From NCBI GenBank assembly GCA_947471745.1, contig CANJKZ010000955.1, positions 3,221,501 to 3,285,500 on the forward strand: a stretch of 64,000 nucleotides of DNA, in the 5' to 3' direction. Positions 41,097 to 49,747 of this stretch are shown here, piece by piece (within the stretch, counting starts at the first letter, position 1; each line of letters begins with the position of its first letter). The position numbers and the translations under genes were made by a program. The notes beneath the pieces are model-generated. The model did not search any database. It saw only the letters and a program-made list of their open reading frames with translations, and had not been told where the DNA came from. Source of the DNA: Closterium sp. Naga37s-1. Taxonomy: Eukaryota > Streptophyta > Zygnematophyceae > Desmidiales > Closteriaceae.

Positions 41097-41755
41097 AAGG
41101 GGCGACGGGTGGGCCGGGGCCTAGGGTCGACGGGGGGGCAGAGCCTAGGGTCGACGGGCGGGCTGGGCCTAGGGTCGACCGGCGGGCCGGGCCTAGGGTC
41201 GACGGGCGCGCGGGGTAGAAGGGGCGACGGGCGGGCCGGGGCCTAGGGTCGACGGGCGTGCGGGGAAGAAGGGGCGACGGGCGGGCCGGGGCCTAGGGTC
41301 GACGGGCGGGCGTGGCCTAGGGTCGACGGGCGGGCCGAGCCTAGGGTCGACGGGTGTGCGGGGCAGCAGGGGCGACGGGCGGGCCGGGGCCTAGGATCGA
41401 CGTGCGGGCTGGGCCTAGGGAAAACGAGCGCGCAGTGCAGCAGGGGCGACTTGCGGGCCGGGGCCTAGGGTCGACAGGCGGGCCGGGCCTAGGGGCTACG
41501 GGTGCACAGGGCCTAGGGTCGACGGGCGGGCCGCAAGGGGCGGGCGCGCGGGGCCTAGGGTTGACGGGCGGGCCGGGCCGAGGGGCTACGGGCGCGCGGG
41601 GCCTAGGGTAGACGGATGGGCCGCAAGGAACGGGCGCGCGGGGCCTAGGGTCGACGGGCGGGCCGCAATGAGGCGGCGCGCGGGGCAGCAGGTTCAGCAC
41701 GAGCGCTGCTGAGGGCGGCGCGTGAGCCAGCAGGGCGGCTAGTGGGGCAGCGCTG
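41097..41755 (-). repeat. GC-rich minisatellite in the B3 leader (unit 5)
   Basis: Same CCTAGGGTCGACGG-type units as 332-931 but a different number and order of variants, so arrays have diverged by unit gain and loss. C-rich in the B3 RNA sense. No gene. Confidence 0.86.
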
Positions 41756-41808
41756 TGGTGGGCCCTAACAAAAAAACCGGTCCTAACGAAGGACCTGCGC
41801 TAAAACCA
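41756..41808 (-). promoter_or_regulatory. B3 primer-binding site and perfect stem-loop
   Basis: On the minus strand: TGGTTTTAGCGCAGG next to the LTR, then the hairpin GGTCCT (41795-41790), loop of five, AGGACC (41784-41779), then a run of seven T and GGGCCCACCA. The hairpin is perfect here and has one mismatch in units 1 and 2. Confidence 0.78.
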
Positions 41809-41968
41809 TGTCAAACGAATGAACGAGGATGAACGAACTATGAAAGAGTTGGGTACAAGTTCTAACCCTAATTGGGTTGTACCCCTTATGGGCTACCCTT
41901 CTATAGCCTACATCTGGTAAGCAAGCCATGAACTTATGGTTCTAAGAAAGCAATCTAACATTATGACA
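41809..41968 (-). repeat. B3 5' LTR, 160 bp (unit 5)
   Basis: Intact ends: TGTCAAACG at 41809 and ATTATGACA at 41968 (plus strand). TGCTG (41969-41973) follows, matching the duplication at 13337-13341. Confidence 0.9.
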
Positions 41969-43986
41969 TGCTGGTACTGCAAGAAGTCTGGACACCCGTG
42001 GTTCAAGTGTTTTGGCCGGCCTGAGGGGTGGGCAACCCGAGGCATGAAGCCGCCAAGTGGTGAACGCGCACAAGGTGGCACTGTGCAAGGTTCAGGTGCA
42101 TATAGTGAAGGTGCACAAGGCAAAGCCTCCCCTGGGATGTTTCTTATGGTTGAAGATGTGAAACGGAGTGAGGGTGATGTGGGTTCAGTTGGGAAGGTTG
42201 TGATGAACCCTGTCACTCACTAGGTGATCGATTCAGGTTGCACAAGTCACATGACCCCACGGGCAGATTTGCTTGACGAGGTAAAGCCCCCTGGGAAGGT
42301 CAAGTTTGTGGCTGCCGCTTCAGGTGCTTTGCTCCCTGTGATGGGTGTTGAGAATGCCAAGGTGATGGGAGCCAATGGGGAGCTTGTGGGGCTTGGGAAT
42401 GTTATGCTGGTTGAAGGTTTGTCCGCTAACCTCCTCTCTGTGCGCCGGCTGCAGAAGAGCAAGGCCAAAGTTATGTTCGGCCCAACCAGCTGCCGTGCAA
42501 AGCTTGGGAAGCTGTTGTTGTGGGATCTGGAGGAGAAGAACAGCTGCATCAAGGACCTGTGGCAGCTGCCTATAATATCTTGGAACAGGAAACCTTCAGC
42601 AAATACAGCGGCAGCAGCAACGGCTAAAGCAGCTGCGGGAGAAGAGGAGACTGCACCAACTGATGGGGCCTTGGATGCAGTCAAGAAGGTGCAGCAGCCA
42701 CAGCAGACACATGGTGAGGTGCTTGCTGGTGTGGATGCAACAGCTGCATGGGCAAAGGCTTCATCTGGGAGTGGTGAGGCTGAATGGGAGACGTGGCACG
42801 AGAGGTTGGGTCATGTGAATTTTCCTATGCTGCAGAAGTTCGTGAAGGATGGGAGCTTGAAGGGGTTGGAGGTGAAGGGGGCAGCAAAGGAGATTGGGAG
42901 CTGCCCTACATGCCTTGAGACCAAGTTCACAAAGTTTCCCTTCAGCGCCGCGCGGGACCAGCCAAGGCCCCGCTTGCGCTTGTGCACATGAATGTGGTGG
43001 GCCCTACGAGGGCCCCTTCTCTCTCGGGCAGCCACTACTTCTTAACCATTGTGGACGACCACACGCGTGCGGTGTGGGTGTACCCTCTCAAGACTAAGGG
43101 GGAGGTGGCTGCGACTGTTCTTAAGGAGTGGATGCCGAGAGCTCAAAGGGAGAGCGGACACAAGGTGAAGGTGATCCGCACCGACAACGGAGGAGAGTTC
43201 ATTGGCAATGAGTTTGAGGCGGTGCTGAAGAAGAAAGGCATTCAGCATCAGCTCACAGTGCCCTACAACCCTCAGCAGAACGGCGTGGCTGAGCGGTTCA
43301 ACCGGACCCGGGAGGAAGGTCCTCGCACTCTCCTTGGGCGTGCAGGGCTGCCGGATCCGTTTTGGGTGACTGCACTGCGGCAGGTCGCCCTTGTGAAGAA
43401 CAGGGTGCTGGCGACTGTGGGGGACAAGTAGTGGGTTCCTTACACCAAGTGGTATGGGAGTGCACCAGCGGTAAACATGCTCAGAGCCTATGGCTGCATG
43501 GTGGTGTTTCACGTGCCGATGGAGAAGAGATGAAGGTTGGAAGCTTCTGGGAGATGGGGTGTGCACTTGGGGAATGCCAAGGATCACAAGGGCTGGTTGG
43601 TGTGGGACTTGACCAGCCAGAAGCTGACTGTTTCGAGGGATGTGAAGTTCCTTGAGTCACTATACTACAAGGAGTGGAAGCAGTAGCAGCAGAAGCTTCC
43701 TACTACACCGCTGATCATTGAGGCCGATGAGGTGCAGCGAACTTCGAGGCAAGTGGAGGTTATTGTCTCAGAGCAGGAGATTTCTGGGGTGACTGAGGAT
43801 GGGGGAGAACCTGAGGTGGAGGAGCAACAGCAGCAGCAGAAGCTGGAGCAGCAGCAGCAACGTGCTCCACCACGTGCCCCACGTCCGCCTGAACGTCCTA
43901 GAAGGGATGTGCACCCACCTCTCAGGCTGAGCTATAATCATTGTGGCTCACGGAATGTGGAGCATGCCGGAAGTGTGGCCGAGTAG
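41969..43986 (+). pseudogene. Cop-A unit 5: gag tail, protease, integrase (dead)
   Basis: Zinc knuckle CWYCKKSGHPWFKC, shared TAG 42221-42223, then the protease and a HHCC-type region open at 42224-42991. A shift near 42965 leads to the integrase core at 42982-43431. Here the first Asp is Asn (HMNVVGP), while the second Asp (RTDNGGEF) and Glu (GVAERFNR) are intact, the reverse of units 1 and 2. Stops at 43428 (shared TAG) and near 43531 and 43684 follow. The C-terminal part and a Gln-rich linker run to the shared TAG 43984. Confidence 0.91.
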
Positions 43987-44714
43987 TGTGATGAGGATGA
44001 GATTGCGCACTACTACAGGGCAGCCGTCCCTGAGCCCAAGACACTTGCCAAGGCCTTGAGTGGGCCCGATGCCGAGAAGTGGAAGCAGAGTGTGAAGGAT
44101 GAGTATGACTCTCTGCTGGAGAATGAAACGTGGGAGCTGTGTGAGCTGCCTCCTGGGAAAAAAGGCCATTTCTTCCAAGCTAATCTTCAGGCACAAGTAC
44201 AGACCTGATGGGGAGCTTACCCGCTACAAGTCAAGGCTTGTGGATAAAGGGTTCCAGCAGACAAAGGGGAAGAACTTTGACGAAATTTTTGCTCCTGTGG
44301 GGAAAGGGACAACACTAAGAACGTCGTTGGCAACAGCTGCAAATTGCGGATGGAGGATCAAGTAGATGGATATCTCAACTGCATTTCTAAATGGGGTCAT
44401 TCTGGAGGAGCTGTACATGCTGCAGCGTGAGGGGTTGGATGATGGGAGCAGCAGGGTGTGCCGGCTGAAGAAGGCCATCTATGGCCTGAAGCAGGCTCCT
44501 CGCACATGGAACCACAAGTTGGAGGAGACACTGCTGGCTGGGGGGTTCAAGAAGAGTGAATGTGACCACAGTCTGTTCCTGCTGCAAGAGAAGAACGAGT
44601 TCCTCATGCTCTTGGTGTACGTGGACGACATCCTTCTCTTCTCTGAGTCGTCTGCAATGATTGAGCGTGTGGAGGAGATGCTGGAGATGTAGTTCAAGTG
44701 CTCGAAGATGGGAG
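43987..44714 (+). pseudogene. Cop-A unit 5: reverse transcriptase, split by Cop-B
   Basis: KQSVKDEYDSLLENETWEL opens the domain. An A-run near 44158 shifts the frame, and TAG at 44363 interrupts it. 44366-44692 has [18 protein letters not shown] and the active site YVDDILLFS, the canonical form; units 1, 2 and 4 have Ser after the Asp pair. The shared TAG ends it at 44690. The sequence GGGAG (44710-44714) is the target duplication of the next element, and the gene resumes at 58262. Confidence 0.9.
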
Positions 44715-44845
44715 TGTCAAACTTATATGCTATAGTCTATCTAGGCTGTAGTGGGGTAGTTCATATAGGGTACAACACTTCTAGGTTTGCTACTTGTACC
44801 CACCTGCTTGCTAATTCAATCATTCACTCGGTCAGTATTCCAACA
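44715..44845 (+). repeat. Cop-B 5' LTR, 131 bp
   Basis: TGTCAAACTTATATGC...TATTCCAACA. It pairs with 58126-58256. The primer-binding site abuts it. Confidence 0.93.
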
Positions 44846-44887
44846 TGGTATTATGAGCAGGTTCCCTCGTGGGAACGTTTTTTTTGT
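44846..44887 (+). promoter_or_regulatory. Cop-B primer-binding site with perfect stem-loop
   Basis: TGGTATTATGAGCAG (44846-44860), then GTTCCC (44861-44866), loop TCGT, GGGAAC (44871-44876) and a run of eight T. Same arms as 17096-17111. Confidence 0.82.
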
Positions 44888-45602
44888 TACTTGTACCCTC
44901 CTGCGCCATCGCGCGCCCTTCCTTAGCTGGCCCGTTGCGGCCCTGCCTCAGCCGGCCCGTCCTGGCCCTTAGCCGCCCACTGCGGCCCCGTCCCGCCCGT
45001 CGCTGGCCTGTCCCGGCCCGTCTAGGCCCGACCCGGCCCATCCCGGCCCGTCTCGGCCCGTCCCGACCCTTCTCGGCCGGTCGCCGGCCCGTCCCGGCCC
45101 CTTTGCCGCCCGTCCTCGGCCCGTTTGCCGCCCGTCGCGGCCTCTGCCCTGCAGCCGCTCTGTGGCGGCCCCTGCCCTGCTGCCGCCCCAAGTCCCGGCC
45201 CTGCCTTCGCCGCCCATCGCGGCCCCTAACCTGCAGCCGCCCTCTGTCGCGTTCCCTGCCCTGCAGCCGCCCACTGTCGCGGCCCTGCCTTCAACGCCCG
45301 TCGCGGCCCCTGCCCTGCAGCCGCCCCCTGTCGCGGCCCTGCCTTCGCCGCCGGTCGCGGCCTCTGCCCTGCAGCCGCCCTGTCGCGGCCCTGCCCTTCT
45401 GACCTAAACCGCCAGCTCCTGCCCTGCCCTGCACCCGCCCCTGGTAAGCACTCGCGCTGCCCTGCTGCGCCGAGCCGCCTGCTGCCGCGCCGCCAGGAAC
45501 CGAGCCGCGCCGCCCTGCCGAGCCGCGCCGCCCAACCGAGCCGCGCCGCCCCACCGAGCCGCGCCGCGCAGCCGAGTCGCGCCGCACTGCCGAGCCGCGC
45601 TG
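44888..45602 (+). repeat. Cop-B leader, C-rich repeats
   Basis: GGCCCGTCCC and CCCTGCAGCCGCC/GTCGCGGCC-type repeats fill 44930-45420, and GAGCCGCGCCGCC repeats fill 45480-45600. The gag start codon region present in other copies is missing at the right edge. A 177-residue frame (44869-45402) follows from base composition. Confidence 0.82.
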
Positions 45603-46750
45603 CTGCCACTGCTGACAGTACGGTTCGCTCGCAGTGGACCACTCGTGACACTGTTGCTCGCCTTGCTGTTTGTAGTCACCTACCGCCTGCTGAGCGCGCG
45701 CATTTTGGCCAGTACAAGACTGCTAAGTCTTTGTACGACGCTGTAGCTGCGCGCTAGTCCTCCCCTGCCACTGCTGCCCTCAGCCGCCTCATGCTGCCGT
45801 ACCTTTTCCCTGACCTTGCCGCCTTTGCCACAGTTGCTGACCTCATTACTCACCTCCGCACTAGTGACGCCCGCTACCGCGCTGCCCTTCCCACTGAGTT
45901 CTGTGCCAAGAACCCCCCCCCCATGTACATCACCCTTTACTACCTAGTCACCCGCCTCCCTGACTCCCTTGCTTCAGTCAGGGACCACTTTTTCTCCCTT
46001 TGCCCCACCGACCTCACTGTCGACCTGCTAGAGGAGCACCTCGCTGCAGTTGAGAAGAGTATCTTAGCTGTAGGTGCTTCTCGCGGTGACCCTCGCGCCC
46101 CTTTCTTTGAGGGGTGTTCCCCTGTCCCCCTTCTCCCCTCTGTTGCTTCTGGTGCTGCTGTCGACCTTGTTCGCACTGAGGAGGTCGGGGCTGCGTCTGC
46201 TCCAAGTGGGAGGCGCCGCAACAGCAAGGGCAAGGGGAGCAAGGGTGGTGGAGGGGACGGCGGGGGCGGCGGCGGAGGCGGTGGAGGAGGCGGAGGGGGT
46301 GGCGGTGGAGGTGGGGGTGGTGCCGGGAGTGGGGGCTTCAGTGGAGGCGGTGGGGGTGGTGGAGGCAGCGGCGGAGGTGGTGGCGGCAGCGGCAGCGGTG
46401 GTGGAGGTGGCGGCAGCGGTGGTGCTGGTCGAGGTGCAGCCGCGCAGCGTGGAGGCATTGGTGGTAGCCAGCGCCAGCAGTAGGCGCGTTCCCGTGAGAC
46501 CCCGTCGGCCCAGCAGCTTCGTGAGTGGTACGTTGGGCGTGGGAGGTCTGGGGGTGCTGGTCCCTGTACTTACGTTCTTCGCACCGGCGGGCGCCGTGGG
46601 GAGACGTGCGGGCTGCCACACTCTGCGCAGCGCTGCTTCGGTCACCTGACTGATGCCTGGCGCGCCCAGTTTCCTGACGCTGTTGAGCTCCCTTGCTGGG
46701 GTGATCTGCTTAGGAAGAAAGTTGCTATCTTTGATCTTGATTTCGATGCT
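45603..46750 (+). pseudogene. Cop-B gag, start deleted
   Basis: The sequence enters at ATADSTVRSQWTTRD, so about 45 residues with the start codon are lost. TAG at 45757 follows VAAR. 45791-46483 is open: SRLMLPYLFPDLAAF, NPPPMYITLYYLVTRL (in phase across the C-tract), a poly-Gly tract and SQRQQ. TAG at 46481 follows. Then come LREWYVGRGRSGG and the C-X13-C-X3-H-X4-C motif (CTYVLRTGGRRGETC...HSAQRC). Confidence 0.9.
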
Positions 46751-47309
46751 ATCCTTGCTGCCATGTATGCTGTGACTGATAGTGCTGAGGGAGACTGTTA
46801 CCTGAGTGTCTCGCCCGACCCGGGCATTGCGGCTGCTGCTCTAGGTGCTAGTGCGTCTACTGCTCCAGGTATTGGTGGGTCTGCTGCTCCAGGTGCTGGT
46901 GAGTCTGCTCTCTCTGGTACTGCACCTACTGAGGCCTTGCACACTTTCACACTTGACTCTGGTGCTTCGCGCTCTTTCGTCCGCGACAGCACCACACTCA
47001 CGCCGCTCAGTCGGCCTGTCGCAGTCTCCCTGGCTGACCCCTCTGGGGGCCCAGTCCTTGCGCACTCTTCCACGGTTCTACCGTGTCCTGCAGCCCCTTC
47101 GGGCTTGCTGTCGGGACTCCACCTCCCCTCGTTCTCTACGAACTTGGTGAGTGGAGCTGACCTCCAAGACCCGTGGGTTGACCAGTTCACCCCTGGAGGT
47201 CAGCGTGTGACCCACTGCACTTGCTCTCGGACAGGCCGCCACCTGGCCACGTTCACCCGTCGGCCTGGGTCAAGTCTGTACATACTGACTAGTGAGTCTC
47301 CTCCGGTTG
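46751..47309 (+). pseudogene. Cop-B protease region, split by insertion
   Basis: Continues the gag phase (AAMYAVTDSAEGDCYLSV), then LDSGASRSFVRDSTTLTPL with the protease Asp, SLADPSGG, LHLPSFSTNLV and FTRRPGSSLY. It is cut at CCTCCGGTTG by the element at 47310. GGTTG (47305-47309) is the duplication. The host frame continues at 54296. Confidence 0.9.
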
Positions 47310-47445
47310 TGTTAGAATCTAGAATAGAACGAGAATGCATGAAACTAGGTAGGAGGGGGATACAAGTAGGAAACCCTAACAAAGCTGTACCCCCTAAGGC
47401 TAAACCCACTATAGCCTACACAATATAAACATATAATGTTTGACA
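47310..47445 (-). repeat. Cop-B 3' LTR, 136 bp
   Basis: On the minus strand TGTCAAACATTATATG...GATTCTAACA. A polypurine tract (CTATGGGGGTG, minus strand) abuts the right edge at 47446. Confidence 0.93.
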
Positions 47446-47674
47446 CACCCCCATAGGCTAAGTGGGAGACAACCAGATGGTCACAAGACCAGTCAAAGCA
47501 AAGCAAAGCAAGCTCAGGGTGGATCTCAAGGAAACCACACAAATTCTGAGCACAAGCAAGTGGTCACAAGACCAGTTCACATGCAGGTTGATAGTATAAC
47601 AAGAGATACAGTGATCACAACCTAGCAAGAGTAAACAAGCAGGTATATATACAGAGATCACAGTACAAGCAGAG
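47446..47674 (-). other. Cop-B 3' untranslated block
   Basis: Minus-strand homologue of 6571-6805, with the GTGAACTGG region and polypurine tract; its TATA-like motif is weaker (GTTATACTATC). No gene. Confidence 0.72.
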
Positions 47675-49660
47675 TCAAGAAGTAAGCAAGTGAGGCCCAG
47701 TAGGCACGAGGCCTAGAACAGTACAGAAGCGCTGATGGTCACAAGGCTGAAGCGCCTTGGTGAACACATCAGCAGTGTTGGCCCGAGTGGCCACGTAACG
47801 CAGACGAAGCTGACCGCGCTGCTGCAGCTCTCGAGCAAGGAAGTAGCGCAGAGCGATATGCTTCGTTCTGTGCTCCAGTCTGTGCTCCTGACACAAGGCA
47901 ATGGCAGCCTTGTTGTCGACGTACAGCACTGGAGGAGAACGAGGCCGCTCTCCCAAGTCGGTCAGCAGGTAGGTGAGCCAGCGTAACTCCTGTGCAGCCA
48001 TGGCTGTGGCGTAGATCTCAGCCTCACAGCTGGAGCTGAGAACAGAAGACGAGCGTGTAGAACGCCAAGAAACTGAACCAGAGCCAAGGCTGAAGGTGTA
48101 ACCCTGAGACGACCGCTGAGTAGCCTGGTCGTCAGCCCAAGACGCGTCTGAGTGCCCAGTGAGTACAACTCGGTCTCGTCCTCCAAGCACTAGCCCCATG
48201 CCCGACGTACTGCACAAGTAGCGCAACACCCTCTTAGCGGCATCCATGTGCTCCTTCCGGTGACGGCCAGGAGCGACATAGCGTGCAAGGATGCTAAGAG
48301 GGTATGCAAGGTCAGGTCGAGTGCAGGTCATCAGGTACATGAGGCAGCCCACAAGCTCTGGATACGGGCCACTCGGCTCTACGGACTCATCCGAAGGCAG
48401 AGCTGAGAGCGAGTGACTGGTAGGCAGAGGAGTGGGCTGAGGCGAGGAGTACGTGAAGCGGAAGCGCTGAAGGACCTGCTGCACCATGTGTGACTGAGTC
48501 AAGGTGATGGTGCGCCGTGCTCTGTCCCGGGTGATCCGCAAGCCAAGATAGCTTGTCAGTTCACCCAGGTCTGTCCACGTGTGTCTCTTCTGCAGCTCCG
48601 ACTTCACGTGGGCGAGTGCCGCAGTGTCAGCAGTGGCAAAGACCAAGTCGTCGACGTACACGCGGATGTAGAACGGCGGCAGCGAGGTGTCGGTGCGTAG
48701 AAACAGCGACGGGTCAGCAGTAGAAGGAGCGAACCCAAGAGCCGCAAGTGTAGTCCTCAGTGTGTCGTGCCACTCACGTGGCGCCTGTCGGAGACCGTAG
48801 ACTGGCCGCCGGAGGCTCCACTGGGTACCAGGAGGGAACGACCCAGTGAAGCCAGGTGGGCGGCGCAGCCAGATCTCCTCGTGCAGGCTGCCCTGTAGGA
48901 AAGCAGTGCTGAAGTCAAGAGAGTGGAGCTCGTAGTCACGCTGAGCGGCGACGTGCAGCAGAACCCGAAGAGTGGTCATCTTCGGGGTCGGGGAGAAGGT
49001 CTGGAAGAAGTCAACTCCCTCTCGCTGACTGAAGCCTCGTGCAACGTAACGCGCCTTGAAGACAGGCGGAGAACCCGGCGGCCGCTTCACCCTGAAAATC
49101 CACATGCCACTGACGATGTTCGCCCCAGGTGGGGGAACCTCGTTGACGTAGGTGCCTGTGGACTTCCAGGAAGCCATCTCTGCGTCCATGGCTGTCTGCC
49201 ACTGAGAGGAGTAGGGACCCTCTATCGCCTCTGCGTAAGAGCGCGGAGTCGGGATGTCTGGTGCATCCGGGTCTCCCTCAGGGGCAACTAGCATGGACAC
49301 GAGATGAGGTAAAGCAGCGGCAAAGCACTCAAACTCCTCCTGCCTGTCCTCAAGGACGTCCGTGCCAAGAGCACACTCACCTCCGACGGACGGAGGACAG
49401 ACAGACTCAGACTCAGCAACTAGGCTAGCGGCGTAGTCTAGACGACAAGTGGCAGCAAAGTCGACAAGCTCGGCAACTAAGGCAGACGCAGCAGTGGACT
49501 CAAAGGAAGGGTCAGTGACAACAGTAGCCAGGAGACGCGTGACAGTAGGACTGGCAGCACGAAGGGAGTCAGACTCAGGGTCAGCAAGAGCAGGAAGAGA
49601 GGACGCAGGAGGAGACGGGAGAGGGACACGCTGGGGAGCAGTGGAAGGACGAAGCGCCAT
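47675..49660 (-). CDS. Cop-B reverse transcriptase and RNase H (661 residues)
   Basis: An open frame with a spacer containing LVDFAATCRLDYAASLVAES, then RVT_2 with MWIFRVKRPPG, KARYVARGFSQ, LDFSTAFLQG, YGLRQAPREWHD and the active site YVDD at residues 335-338. RNase H follows with GHSDASW, SSCEAEIYAT, YVDNKAA and a C-terminal ADVFTKALQP. It is in phase with the frame that ends at 49748; only TAG 49750-49748 separates them, with 29 codons between that stop and the first ATG here. All motifs are intact, the best preserved in the window. It would copy element RNA in particles. Confidence 0.95.
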   Translation of the reverse strand: MALRPSTAPQRVPLPSPPASSLPALADPESDSLRAASPTVTRLLATVVTDPSFESTAASALVAELVDFAATCRLDYAASLVAESESVCPPSVGGECALGTDVLEDRQEEFECFAAALPHLVSMLVAPEGDPDAPDIPTPRSYAEAIEGPYSSQWQTAMDAEMASWKSTGTYVNEVPPPGANIVSGMWIFRVKRPPGSPPVFKARYVARGFSQREGVDFFQTFSPTPKMTTLRVLLHVAAQRDYELHSLDFSTAFLQGSLHEEIWLRRPPGFTGSFPPGTQWSLRRPVYGLRQAPREWHDTLRTTLAALGFAPSTADPSLFLRTDTSLPPFYIRVYVDDLVFATADTAALAHVKSELQKRHTWTDLGELTSYLGLRITRDRARRTITLTQSHMVQQVLQRFRFTYSSPQPTPLPTSHSLSALPSDESVEPSGPYPELVGCLMYLMTCTRPDLAYPLSILARYVAPGRHRKEHMDAAKRVLRYLCSTSGMGLVLGGRDRVVLTGHSDASWADDQATQRSSQGYTFSLGSGSVSWRSTRSSSVLSSSCEAEIYATAMAAQELRWLTYLLTDLGERPRSPPVLYVDNKAAIALCQEHRLEHRTKHIALRYFLARELQQRGQLRLRYVATRANTADVFTKALQPCDHQRFCTVLGLVPTGPHLLTS

Positions 49661-49747
49661 CTGGTGAGTGCCTGGGACAGCAGGAGGACGCTGACGCGGG
49701 ACACGACGACCAGTGTGAGCAGCACGAACAGGCGACGCTCGACGAGA

